From positions 1 to 64,000 of the forward strand of contig QANU01107152.1 in NCBI GenBank assembly GCA_003254905.1: DNA of 64,000 bases. The letters are read 5' to 3'. Below, piece by piece: positions 47,491 through 58,640 of the stretch. The first letter of the stretch is position 1; every line of letters starts with the position of its first letter. The notes beneath the pieces are model-generated. The model searched no databases. It saw nothing but the letters and a program-made list of their open reading frames with translations, and was not told where the DNA came from. This DNA comes from Nissolia schottii. Its lineage: Eukaryota > Streptophyta > Magnoliopsida > Fabales > Fabaceae. The translations under genes and the position numbers were made by a program.

Positions 47491-48481
47491 TGTAACAACC
47501 CGACTTTTTCCCTTCATTAACATGTCACATGATAAATAATATAAATGAAAAAAAATTCAAGAATTGATTTTATTCCTGTAATATTAGTTAAAAATAATAA
47601 TTCTGCGATCTCGTGGCGTCCAATGACGTTCGGGTCGATATTAGGCATTATTAGAATTTAATTATGACTCAATAGGAGTCTGTAAAATATATTCATATGA
47701 AAATAAATTCAAGAATATTCCAACTAAGATTTAAATATTAACAAGAAATATTAATAGGTCACAACGGTATGTCCAGAATATTTTTAGGACTTCCGTACAT
47801 AAATAGTTAATGAGCGAATATGACCGAAAACACACCGGGAGAAAATAGAATTATGGATGGATGACCAAAGGCCCTAAAGACCCACGGCCAGCCCTCAAGT
47901 GCCCGAAAACACACACACCACATACACCAAAGTTATTCATTTTCTTCTTCTAAGGTTCCAAGACTTAAGCTCCATAACCATCAAAGTTTAACCATCATCC
48001 TTTGCTTTGCTTCATCATAAATCACTCTCAAACTCATCAAGAAGACAAGCTAGCATCAAGGTTAGGAGTTTCTCTTCAAGTGGAAGCAAGAACATCAAGT
48101 TTCATAACCCTAATCTTCCATAACCTAGGTTTTTCATCCTTTTTAGCAAGAAGGCTTAAGCAAGCAAGCAAGGCTTGATTTCATCTTTTCCGTAGCATCA
48201 ACAAGCTCTTGAGGAAGTGGGTAACTCTAGTTCCTCACCTTTTTGATGGTGAATGATGTTTATGTGACTTTGTGCATGATTGATGATTCTTGGTTATATG
48301 AACATATATGCTAGAAATGATGTTAAGGCTTAGGAAGACAATTCTGAAGGGTCTTGTGACCTGGATTAGAAAGGATTATTGTGTGTGAAATATGTGCAAA
48401 CTCAAGTAGGGTTCCATGGGAGCAAAAGAGAAAGAGGATGGAGAATGATGCATTCGGTTTTGCATTTTCGCCCAGTGGCCG
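47491..48481 (+). repeat. 3' LTR of C, left part
   Basis: This is close to 11709 to about 12704 of the 5' LTR. Element D cuts it after GGCCG (48477-48481), exactly at the first unit of the CGCTGAGCG array. Confidence 0.9.
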
Positions 48482-50153
48482 TGATAAGTGCCCAATTTAC
48501 ACAATTTTCAACTCCTAAAATGGCACTTATTTGCATGTGTTTTAAAGAATTATATAACTTAATTCCCCTTATTTTGTAGGATTCTAATATATTTTGAAGA
48601 TGGATGCAAGCAGATTAATTGAAGAATAATCCCATAGAAGAATGGAGAAAAAGGAAAAAGCGGAAAAGAAGTTAAAAGATGAAATCAGCAAAGGACCGCT
48701 CAGCGCATAAGAGCAGACTCCTCCACAGAAAAGTGTTTATCGCTCCGCACAGAAGTTAAGAACCGCTCCGCGGATAAGAGATTATCACAGCACAGAAGTC
48801 GCAAATAGCTCCGTGGAAAAGTACTTAGAGCTCAGCTTCCGCGGAAGAATCGCTCAGCGGTACAACCTCTAACGCTCAGCGGATTGACGTTGGCAGCTGC
48901 CTTTGACCACGCATTAAATGCGCCAGCCTGGCGCCGCCCTGCAAGCCGACCTGCAATTAATGAAGCCGCGTCCGCCACCATAATTGACCAAACCGCTCAG
49001 CGGCGGTACCCTAACCGCTGAGCAGTCCCTTCCTAAAAACGCCTATAAATAGGCTGGCCGAGTACCATTTTAGGGCATCTTCTTCCACCCCCAAAACACC
49101 ATTCTTTCTCTATTTTGTTGTACTTTAAAGCTTAGTTTAGTTTAGGTTAGATTAGGAACAAAGACGAGGCTTGTGAAGGAGCCGGAGATCGAGGAAGCTT
49201 GGCGAAGCCGTGGCCATGATAGCGTGGAAACGTGTCATGGTAAGCGTCTAAACCTTGCCTCCGAGATAATCTTGTAAGATAGGTTCCTTACCCTCTTTTT
49301 GTTGGGATTTTGGTCATTATTGTAGTTTGCTTGTTTCTATGTAACTATTACGTATGAATCTATCCGTTTTCTTATGATTTGCTTGAATGGTTTTGTGCTT
49401 AATGCTAGTCTTTGTTTAGTGTTTTGATTCTTGATTTGGGATTTAATTGTATGAACGATAGTTATGCTAATTAAATCATAACCAAGTTAAGATCAACATC
49501 ATTATGCTTAACTAGATTTGAGACTTGAACATTGTGAACGAAAGTTACAATCATTAGAGTCTAACCTAAACCATTTCATCTAATCTTGTTGCCATAACTG
49601 GAATAAAGGTTAGCCGTTTTAACATCTGGATTAATGCTGGCATACTTTGTTAAGCTTGTGTGCGAAAGTGGCAGTTTAACAAAGGAAACCTATGATCTTG
49701 TCATGCGTAAAAGTGATGACAAGTTAAGAACTGGTGGCGGGCAATCAAACGATAGTTCTATGTAATAAGTAACTGGATGCATGAAACTATGATGTGATTA
49801 AAATTCCCAACAAGCTCCAGAACTACCTCTGATTTGTTTCCTATTTACTTTTATGTCATTTATTTACCTATTTATTTAACTATCAATTTATCAAATCCTT
49901 CAATCCATTGTTTAATTAAACGAACTCAAGAACGGTATTTTTGGAACTCTCTGTTGTTCGACTATACCCGACTATACTACAATCGGATTCCTTTGGAATC
50001 TGAAAGCCGTAAAGTAGGATATATATATATATATATATATAAATTTAATTTGAATGACAAAAGCGCAGATAAGCTTTCTACGAGCTTGGCATAGTTGTGA
50101 CAAAATCTAAGCTGTGTCAAGATCTTAGAAAGTGGTTAAAAAGTCTTTCATCA
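48482..50153 (+). repeat. 5' LTR of D (1,672 bp)
   Basis: It runs TGATAAGTGCCC to TTTCATCA. It has a mixed array of CGCTCAGCG and TCCGCGGA motifs (48697-49025), a TATA box (49044-49051) and a TA microsatellite near 50020-50040. Here the array lies upstream of the TATA box, in U3. Confidence 0.93.
49044..49051 (+). promoter_or_regulatory. TATA box of D 5' LTR
   Basis: TATAAATA lies about 560 bases into the LTR, just after the palindrome array; the same box is at 54334-54341 in the 3' LTR. Confidence 0.7.
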
Positions 50154-50157
50154 AATT

Positions 50158-50175
50158 TGGCGTCGTTGCCGGGGA
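50158..50175 (+). other. Primer binding site of D, Athila type
   Basis: TGGCGTCGTTGCCGGGGA follows the LTR by four bases. This is the TGGCGCCGTTGCCGGGGA-like site usual in Athila elements, generally assigned to tRNA-Asp. Confidence 0.8.
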
Positions 50176-50327
50176 GTTGCGTCAAAAATACATAGCTTGA
50201 GTTTTGTTTAGTTAAACAATTGTGAATATTTGTAAAATATTGTATGGTTCTTATTTTGTTATTTTCTTTTATGATGAGAACTATCTTGTTCTAATCTTAT
50301 TTGGCTAGTGTGAATTTTTCTTAGCAA

Positions 50328-51758
50328 TTGCGAGGTAAGACTTCAAAAGATCAATTGTTGTTTGACCCTGACATTGAAGCTACTTCAAGGAAAAATCATA
50401 AAAAGAAGAAAAAGCAACTAGCCAAACAAAGAGCGGAGCAAGAAACAACTTCATCATCAACTTTGGCCGACAATACTGGAACTGGAGACAACACTGGAGC
50501 TGGTACCAATACTGGAGCCAGTGACGATAGGGGATTTGTAAACTTTACCCCTAGAAACATCATAAGAATGAGCAGAACTACTGGAGCTCAAAGACAACCT
50601 CAGATGCAACCTGGTTTGGTTCAATTGTTATATGCTAACCCCTTTGCAGGTTTGGATCATGAGGATCTGTATGCTCATCTAACAAAATTTTATGAACTCT
50701 GTGGGACAGCGGGAATGTCCGAGGCCGACGAAGAATCCATCTTTTTGAGGATGTTTCCCCCGACTTTGATCGAAAAAGCTAAGGAGTGGTTGCTGGATCA
50801 ACCACAAAACGTCTTGTCAAATTGGGATCAATTGGAGGAAAAGTTTTGTGCCAGGTACTTTTCTCAATCTAAATTTATGGATTTAAAGACTGCTATTGCT
50901 ACATTTGTGCAGGCTCCTGGAGAAAGTCTCTGTGAATCCTGGGAACGATACAAATCCATGCTGAGAAAGTGTCCTAACCATGGGTTCGATGCGCGCACAC
51001 AAATCCACATCTTCCGCAACGGACTCCAATAACAGCACAAACTGATGCTGGATGCTGCCGCCGGTGGACAAATCATGTCCAAGACACCGGAGAAAGCCAT
51101 CTCCATTATTGATTACATGGCCTTGACGGATCAACAAGGCCAGTACAACAGAGGTCCTAGGAGAGGAGGAGTGCTTGAGCTGGGACCCAACGATGCTATC
51201 CTTGCCCAACACAAGCAACTCCAACAACAGATAGACGAGGTGAAAAAGGCCCTAAGTGAGTTACCAAAGCAAATCAGAGAGGCCCGTGATGCAAAAAGGC
51301 AACAGGTATTTTTCTGTGAAATTTGTAATGGCGATCACCCGTCTAATGTTTGTCATTTCAGGGAAGAGGAGGTTCACCTCCTTGAAAACCAGCCACGGCC
51401 ACCCTATCAAAACAATTTTCAAAGGGGGCCGAATCAAAATTTTAATCAGCCATGGAGGCAAGAGGCTGGACCATCATTCAGAGCCCCGCAACAGCCATAC
51501 CAACCACCCCGCCCGTATCAAAATCAGCCTCCCATGCATTCAAGTTCCAAAATAGGGGAAACGTTTAATCAATTTATGCAACAATCAATGATAAATCAAA
51601 AGAACAACGAAGCCTCTATTAGGAATTTGGAAATACAATTGGGACAATTGGCTACTGATATGGCGGAGTTAAAGAAAAGAAGATTTACGGCCAATCCGGA
51701 GCTGAACCCTAAGGACTCTTGCCGTGGGAGAAGGACTGATGATGAGGAAGAGAGCTAG
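50328..51758 (+). pseudogene. gag of D, Athila-like
   Basis: A Lys-rich N-terminus (LLFDPDIEATSRKN) is followed by the capsid segment typical of Athila-group gag (NPFAGLDHEDLYAHL, then FYELCGTAG, then KAKEWLLDQP) and, after a Gln-rich linker, a short knuckle CEICNGDHPSNVC (CX2CX3HX4C) at 51315-51353. The C-terminus is rich in Pro and Gln. Gag would form the particle that packages element RNA. No pol frame follows. The region has about one break and is otherwise well kept. Confidence 0.8.
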
Positions 51759-51765
51759 AAAGAAA

Positions 51766-51830
51766 AATGCGTCGGGCTAACGACGTTAAACAAAGCGCTG
51801 TCTGGGAGGCAACCCAGAGTTTTTGTGAGT
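51766..51830 (+). other. Athila-type post-gag conserved sequence
   Basis: GCTAACGACGTTAAACAAAG followed by GCGCTGTCTGGGAGGCAACC is a phrase I recognise from Athila elements, where it follows the coding region. It supports the family call and marks the end of the coding part of D. Confidence 0.6.
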
Positions 51831-52166
51831 TGTTGTTATTATGTTAGTAAGTTTATTATAAAGTTAATTAATTTAAGGTGCTAAGCATATTCTTTATAAT
51901 ATGGTGAAAAAAGAAATAAGGTTTTCTAAATCTTGCAAGTAGGTTTGAAATTTTAAAATGCTAATCCCTTTCAAATTAAGCTAAACTTGAAGCATTTTTT
52001 ATTTCTAAACCTAATGGCAGATTTTAAACCTTTTTAAGCAGTTATTTTGAAAAGGTGCACATGCTTTAATCAAAAAAGGATTCTTATTTGAAATAAAAAG
52101 AAATTCTTAAAATAGAATCCTTTTCAAAAAGCACTTTAAGATGTTTTATTATGAATCCATAAAATA

Positions 52167-52277
52167 TTGTGGGAAATTCTATCCACAATGAGTGGGAAAT
52201 TCTGTCCACACAAGTGGGAACTTCTGACCACTTAAGCGGGAAGTTCTGTCCGCAATTGTAGGGAATTCTGTCTACAA
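52167..52277 (+). repeat. Five tandem hairpins with paired stem changes
   Basis: Stems and positions: TTGTGG/CCACAA (52167-52172, 52183-52188); GTGG/CCAC (52192-52195, 52206-52209); AAGTGG/CCACTT (52212-52217, 52228-52233); GCGG/CCGC (52236-52239, 52250-52253); TTGTAG/CTACAA (52256-52261, 52272-52277). Every loop is 10 bases, near GAAATTCTGT. The stems vary between units but always on both sides, so pairing is kept. Confidence 0.75.
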
Positions 52278-53121
52278 CAAGGATTCAAAATAAAAACATG
52301 ATCTCTCTAATGCTACTTGGAAGAAAGGAAGTTTTCTTTGATTGTTTTTGAAGGCCAAAGAACAACCAATGGAATTTCCTAAATAAAACAAAAGAGAAAC
52401 ACACTTCTGGAGGACGAAGAGCATGATTCCTCAAGGAGGATGAGCCTCTATCTCCTCAAATCATTGAAGCAAGATGAAGTAGCTTAAACAAGACAAAAAG
52501 GAGGCTACACCGAGAAGGCTACTTCAAGACATTCACCATGAACAGGGAGCATTTTAATTTTCTAGCACCTTAATTAATTCCTTAGTAGTTTAATATGAGC
52601 TTAAGACTTGTTTGTTTAAAAACAAAGCAGTAGCTTATTTACTTGGTTTGATGCATGAACACATATATCATGAATTAAATTGTTTCAATATCTATTATAG
52701 ACTTGTGAATACATAGATACCATGAACATGTTCATATGTATCAGTCTACTCGTTTGCATAAGCATAACCTTGAAGATGTTTTGAAATCAAGGAAATTAAC
52801 CCTAAACCTAGTGAGGGAGTGAGCCATACACTTAGTGAGATAGAGAGAATCACCATTGTTTTACGCAATTGAATTTGTTTGAGTCTCTAGTTTCGATGAA
52901 TTGTATGGAAATAAGAGGAAATGATCAAGGCATTTTGTTCTTTAGATTTTAAGCCCACTTGGCCAAATAAAACCAACCTTTACTTAGGAATATCCTTTGC
53001 CACCCCATTTGAGCCTAACATGAGAAATTTTTTTGTTCATAATCCCCGAGCCATAAAAACAATATTATCCCTTAATCTCTAGATTAAGAGAGCATTCAAA
53101 TTGGATTATGTGCAAAGATCT

Positions 53122-53134
53122 AAGTCAGGGGGAG
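53122..53134 (+). other. Internal copy of the D polypurine tract
   Basis: AAGTCAGGGGGAG here is identical to 53760-53772, the 13 bases directly before the 3' LTR. It lies about 640 bases upstream of the LTR and could act as a second plus-strand start. Confidence 0.5.
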
Positions 53135-53759
53135 GTAAGGGTAAGCCAAAGTGGAAGAAACAAAAGATGAAAAGAACAGAAGCAAGCAAAGGAGAAAACA
53201 TTCTATCCCAAAAAGAAGAAAAAGAAAAAAGGATAGAAGACAAAAGAAAATCAAGGAGAAAAAGGGTGAAAAAGAAAATTGTTGAAAAGAATACAGGTGA
53301 CAACAAGAAGTTGGTTTTCAATGCTCTCTTAAATGGAAAACATTTGCATAACCAGAAAAACCAATTTTCTTTGAAACCTGGCCCCATTACAATCCTTGGA
53401 AGACCTTTGTGATCCTTGCATGACCATACAATGCATTGAATGATGAGACAGGTAACAAATTTAAATTGTTGTGATTCAATGGTGATAAAGAGTGAAAACA
53501 CTCACCCCAAATTGGTCCACTGACCATTGTGTGCATAATGATAATTTCCTTGGTGGAAAAGACATTGGATAGTGTGATTTGCTTATAGCATTTAAGTAAT
53601 TGTGCATGTGACTTGTTCAGGTTCTTCTATGATGTTTACATGGTCTCAAGCATAAACCGTTTGAAACATTTCAATTCATTGCATTAACCTATTGTTCATA
53701 AGCATTAGTCACTTGTAAAATGATTCTACTACCTCTTGTTTGAGGACAAACAAGGTCTT

Positions 53760-53772
53760 AAGTCAGGGGGAG
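53760..53772 (+). other. Polypurine tract of D
   Basis: AAGTCAGGGGGAG immediately precedes the 3' LTR start TGATAAGTGCC; the upstream TTTGAGGACAAACAAG phrase is typical of the group. Confidence 0.85.
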
Positions 53773-55432
53773 TGATAAGTGCCCAATTTACACAATTTTC
53801 AACTCCTAAAATGGCACTTATTTGCATGTGTTTTAAAGAATTATCTAACATAATTCCCCTTATTTTGTAGGATTCTAATATATTTTGAAGATGGATGCAA
53901 GCAGATTAATTGAAGAATAATCCCATAGAAGAATGGAGAAAAAGCAAAAGCGGAAAAGAAGTTAAAAGATGAAATCAGCAAAGGACCGCTCAGTACATAA
54001 AAGCAGACTCCTCCGCGGAAAAGTGTTTATCGCTCCACGCAGAAGTTAAAAACCGCTCCGCGGATAAGAGATTATAACAACACAGAAGCCGCAAATAGCT
54101 CCGCGGAAAAGTACTTAGAGCTCAGCGTCCGCGGAAGAATCGCTCAGCGATACAACTTCTAACGCTCAGCGGATTAACGTCGGCAGCCTCCTTTGACCAC
54201 GCATTAAATGCGCTAGCCTGGCGCTGCCCTACAAGCCGACCTGCAATTAATGAAGCCGCGTCTGCCAGCATAATTGACTAAACCGCTCAGCGGCGATACC
54301 CTAACCGTTGAGCGGTCCCTTCCTAAAAAAACCTATAAATAGGCTGGCCGAGTACCATTTTAGGGCATCTTCTTCCACCCCCCAAAACACCATTCTTTCT
54401 CCATTTTGTTGTACTTTAAAGCTTAGTTTAGTTTAGGTTAGATTAGGAACAAAGACGAGGCTTGTGAAGGAGCCGGAGATCGAGGAAGCTTGGCGAAGCC
54501 ATGGCCATGATAGCGTGGTAACGTGTCATGGTAAGCGTCTAAACCTTGCCTCCGAGATAATCTTGTAAGATGGGTTCCTAACCTTATTTTTGTTGGGATT
54601 TTGGTCATTATTGTAGTTTGCTTGTATCTATGTAACTATTACATATGAATCTATCCGTTTTCTTATGATTTGCTTGAATGGTTTTGTGCTTAATACTAGT
54701 CTTTGTTTAGTGTTTTGATTCTTGATTTGGGATCTAATTGTATGAACGATAGTTATGCTAATTAAATCATAACCAAGTTAAGATCAACATCATTATGCTT
54801 AACTAGATTTGAGACTTGAACGTTGTGAACGAAAGTTACAATCATTAGAGTCTAACCTAAACCATTTCATCTAATCTTGTTGCCATAACTGGAATAAAGG
54901 TTAGCCGTTTTAACATCTGGATTAATGCTGGCATACTTTGTTAAACTTGTGTGCGAAAGTGACAGTTTAACAAAGGAAACCTATGATCTTGTCATGCGCG
55001 AAAGTGATGACAAGTTAAGAACTAGTGGCGGGCAATCAAACGATAGTTCTATGTAATAAGTAACTGGATGCATGAAACTATGATGTGATTAAAATTCCCA
55101 ACAAGCTCTGGAACAACCTCTGATTTGTTTCCTATTTACTTTTATGTCGTTTATTTACCTATTTATTTAACTATCAATTTATCAAATCCTTCACTCCATT
55201 GTTTAATTAAACGAACTCAAGAATGGTATTTTTGGAACTCTTTGTGGTTCGACTATACCCGACTATACTGCAATCGGATTCCTTTGGAATCTGAAAGCCG
55301 TAAAGTAGGATATATATATAAATTTAATTTGAACGACAAAAGCGCAGATAAGCTTTCTACGAGCTTGGCATAGTTGTGACAAAATCTAAGCTGTGTCAAG
55401 ATCTTAGAAAGTGGTTAAAAAGGCTTTCATCA
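53773..55432 (+). repeat. 3' LTR of D (1,660 bp)
   Basis: Nearly identical to the 5' LTR; the main differences by eye are a shorter TA run and scattered single bases. The palindrome array is at 53985-54315 and the TATA box at 54334-54341. Confidence 0.93.
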
Positions 55433-56085
55433 GGCCGCTGAGCAATGCTCTGGCGCCGTTGAGCGGAATGCCGTGAACTTCAGAGCTGAGCGGTAGGCGG
55501 TAACCGCTGGGCGATTTGAGGGCCACGTGGAAAGTTCGAAAAGATATTTTCTTAAAGGATAAAAGTCGGTGGAGATATTTTAAAAAGTTGTCAGACCGCT
55601 GAGCGAAGGGATTCTTACCGCTGAGCGATAAGACTCCTATATCGCTGAGCGAAGCTGTTTCCAAAGCTGAGTGCTAAAGCTCAAACCGCTGAGCGGACAA
55701 TAGTTTCCGCTGAGCGGCTTGAGACCAGAATGTTTTATGGAACTCCTATTGAGGCTCATAGTACAGTATTTATTACCATATCTGTGATCGATAACTGAAT
55801 TGTATGAATGTACATGCTGTATGTGAGGAAAATGCTCTGAACATGCGTATTACGTGTAGTCTGTGGTAAAATCTGTAGCATTTCATGCATCCATGATAAA
55901 CCTAGTTCAAAGGCACTAGAATTAACTCTGAGATAAGTAAAGATTCTGAAATGAACCATAGGGAACAACTATGCCATGCTGCAGGTACAGAAATGCTGAA
56001 ATGCTGAAATGCTGAAAAATGCCCAATGCCCAATGCTGAAAAAGGGCAAATGCCTAATGCTGAACAAGGGAAAATGCCCAATGCT
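55433..56085 (+). repeat. 3' LTR of C, right part, truncated
   Basis: It resumes with GGCCGCTGAGC after element D, includes the CGCTGAGCG array (55434-55715) and the GGGCAAATGCC repeats, and matches 12705-13142 plus 41216 to about 41435. It then stops inside the repeat zone and joins unrelated LTR sequence, so the last approximately 1.3 kb of the LTR and the right target flank are missing. Confidence 0.85.
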
Positions 56086-56355
56086 GATATGGAAACCGAA
56101 CCGGTACCGGGGAAAAGTTTCAAATACCTTAGATTAGTCCTACAACCACATTAGGAGGACTAGGCGATCGCAGAAATGCAAGCTGAACTGGCGGCTGTCG
56201 TTGCCAACGCTTAACAGTTTGCCAAAGGTATCTGTGAAGAATATATCTCCGGAAAAAAATTCACAAATGCCTTAAAGCAATAATATTCCCATGTAGAGGG
56301 AAATTAGAGGATCGCGACGGTATAAGCAGAATATTTTTCGGACGACCGTGCGCGG
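56086..56355 (+). mobile_element. Family-3 LTR fragment left of block X
   Basis: This is homologous to 57262-57535 (shared AACCGGTACCGGGGAAAAG and the U3 block GGATCGCGACGGTA). It is a short internal piece of a family-3 LTR, with neither LTR end present. It stops exactly where TGTAACATCCC of block X begins, as if X had inserted or recombined there. Confidence 0.7.
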
Positions 56356-57072
56356 TGTAACATCCCAGTTTTCCCGTAGCAAAGATTTCACCTAATAAAT
56401 TCGTGTGCGAACCCTTTTTTAGAGGTTGGAAGCGTGAACTACAGGTGTCCGGTAAGCACCGGGACGCCTATGACTATGTGGCTAGGGTGGACAAGTGCCG
56501 GATGTAGGGAGTTGAGGCTTTGGAGTTTCAAAGAAGGAGGAATAAGGCTTATCGAGCAGATGTAGAAATATAAGACAATAAAGAGAGGAGTGCATGAGGG
56601 TCGAGTGGGCAAGGCAGTGGAATAACTAAGTTTAAAGAGGACACGTATACATCGTATAAACGGGGTTAAGGACGTAGGTAAGAGTACAACTAGGGTTGGA
56701 GGTGTAAATACGAATCTAAGAAGAGGGAATAATAATCAAAGTGTGAGGGGATCAAGTTTGAGCACGGTGGCATAATCTAATTTAGGTTCACCTAGAGAAG
56801 TATGTAAGGTGGGGTCTTGGAGGACAAAGGAAGGCGTACTAAGCTTAAGAAGGAAAAGGTGCTAAGTGTATGAGCGAATAGAAGAGAATATGGAATCAGG
56901 AGGGATTGAGGGTGGAACGATAACCTTAAGATATTACGGTGAAGAGGGAGAATCTAGAAGGGATAAAAGAAGTATAGAATACCAGAGAGCTTAGAGATAA
57001 GAAAGGATGACCGAAAACGGTGGCAACGCTGGAGACGTCAGGAAAGTACAAGCCTGAAGCCCGAAGGACACG
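56356..57072 (+). repeat. Second copy of block X
   Basis: It starts TGTAACATCCCAG and is a diverged copy of 5553 to about 6355 (shared GCAAAGATTTCAC and CACCTAGARAAGTATG-like stretches). It ends near 57072, just before the E LTR body. No gene is seen. Confidence 0.55.
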
Positions 57073-57779
57073 AGTGTCTGTAGAAATTATTCTGTTCAGT
57101 TTCTCAAAATTTTGCTGACACTCAAATGATTCCCCATGACCTTTAGAATTGGGTAGAAAACCTAAAATGTCCGCCAGACGGAATTCTGTTCACTTTCGGA
57201 CGATTCTGCAGACACTAGAACGGCTCCGTTTAGCCTGTACAATTGAACAGAGAGTTCCAAGTCGCTGGAAACCCAACCGGTACCGGGGAAAAGTTTCAAA
57301 TACCTTGGATTGGTCCCACAACCTCGTTAGGAGGACTAGGTGATCGCAGAAATGCAAGTGGAACTAGCGTTTGTCGCCATCGACGCTTAACGGTGTGCCA
57401 AAGGTATCTGGGAAGAATATACCTCCGGAGAAAAATTCACCAATACCTTGAAGTAATTACACCTCCATGTAGAGGACAATTAGAGGATCGCGACGGTACA
57501 AGCAGAATATTTTTCGAATGACCGTGCACGACGCACCGATACTGCGAACTGCCGGGAATGAGCGAAACGGGACTACGTGGGACCCAATGGGAGATGACCA
57601 CGTGATGAATCAGATTTTTTGGGAAAAATTAATAAGATAAGAGTTACTATTCATTGATGTGACTCGATTTGACTTCATAATTATCCAAACTAATTAATTA
57701 ATTAAGAAATTAAAATAGAAATGGCATTTTGGTAATTTTGGCAAGGGCATAATGGGAAAAATGAGCCAAATTTCGTGGC

Positions 57780-57787
57780 TATAAATA
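57780..57787 (+). promoter_or_regulatory. TATA box of LTR E
   Basis: TATAAATA lies about 250 bases after the U3 block; it matches the layout of J on the other strand. Confidence 0.6.
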
Positions 57788-58199
57788 CCATGCCACCAGC
57801 CACTCATTTTATTCATCCATCCTCCTTAGAAGTGCAGAAACTCTGCCGGTGTGCTACGCGGACGCGCTGCGGACAGCCTGACGGAAGCTAGAAGAAAGCT
57901 CTGTGCTTGGAGGACTACTCCGCCACGCCTTTCTCATCACCAAACCAGCCTCTTGATGCCTCTAATAAGGTGGGTAACTATGCATAAATCACCTCCTTGG
58001 TGATCTATTTATGGTTATTGTGAATATGTGATAAATTGATCTTGCATGTGTTGTTAAGGATTTAATGAGGATAAATATTATGTTGCATGTTGGTTGTATT
58101 CACGTTGTTTTATGATTCATGGACGTTCATGTCGTTGCTTGTGTATTGTTGGAATATGTGGTGTTTGAACTTGGGATGAATGTGAAAAAATGAGAGAAA

Positions 58200-58640
58200 A
58201 TAAGCAAAGAAGTAACCGCTGAGTGGGTTCCGCGGAGGATCCCTGGAGTGCGAGTGCTGAGTGGGTTCCGCGGAGTATCCCTGGAGTGCTAAGAGGGTTA
58301 CGTGAAGAGTGCTAAGTGGGCACCAGTAGTGGTGCTGAGTAGGTTCCGCGGAGAATCCCAGGGGTGCTGAGAGGGTTACGTGAAGAGTGCTGAGTGGGCA
58401 CCAGGAGTGGTGTTGAGTGGGTTTCCACGAAGGTTCCTGAAGTTGTTGAGTGGTTCCATGGAGAGTTTGCTGAGTGGGCACCAGCAGTGGTGCTGAGTGG
58501 GTTCCGCGGAGGTTCCCTGAAGTTGTTGAGTGGTCCCCTAGAGAGTTTGCTGAGTGGGTACCGCGGAGGTTCCCTGGAAGTTGTTGAGTAGTTCCCTGGA
58601 GGCGCAGGTTCCCTGAAGTTGTTGAGTGGTTACAAAGTAT
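58200..58640. repeat. GCTGAGTGGGTTCCGCGGAG array in E
   Basis: Repeats of GTGCTGAGTGGG, TTCCGCGGAG and GTTGTTGAGTGG phrases occur at 30-70 base spacing. It is the counterpart of the 68-bp array of G on the opposite strand, with the same two motif types (a CGCTGAGYG-like one and TCCGCGGA). Confidence 0.8.

Larger units (their letters stand above)
51831..53772 (+). other. 3' non-coding region of D
   Basis: About 1.9 kb, AT-rich, with no recognisable gene. It holds the tandem hairpins at 52167-52277, a very Lys/Arg-rich frame of 103 codons (53101-53412) that I do not call as a gene, an internal polypurine copy (53122-53134) and the polypurine tract before the 3' LTR. Confidence 0.7.
48482..55432 (+). 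mobile_element. Element D, gag-only Athila-like element
   Basis: LTRs are at 48482-50153 and 53773-55432, flanked by perfect GGCCG duplications (48477-48481 and 55433-55437). Inside are an Athila-type primer site, one gag region, a typical Athila junction sequence, a long non-coding part and a polypurine tract. No protease, polymerase or integrase is seen in the about 3.6 kb internal region, so it fits non-autonomous gag-only (TR-GAG-like) elements that use enzymes of a full-length relative. The LTRs are nearly identical, so insertion is recent; gag has about one break. Confidence 0.88.
11709..56085 (+). mobile_element. Element C, Ty3/gypsy Tekay-like, nested and 3'-truncated
   Basis: Element C comprises a 5' LTR (11709-13142 plus 41216-42788), a primer site, gag-pol (42958-47428), a polypurine tract and a 3' LTR (47491-48481 plus 55433-56085). 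Element A is inserted in the 5' LTR and element D in the 3' LTR. The left target flank is TCTAG (11704-11708) in LTR J; the right end is missing because the 3' LTR stops abruptly at about 56085. The coding region carries several breaks. It is older than A and D. Confidence 0.85.

Noticed and set aside
53101-53412. Lys/Arg-rich frame of 103 codons in D
   Set aside because: The AG-rich base composition explains the frame and the residues, it overlaps the internal polypurine copy, and it has no recognisable domain.
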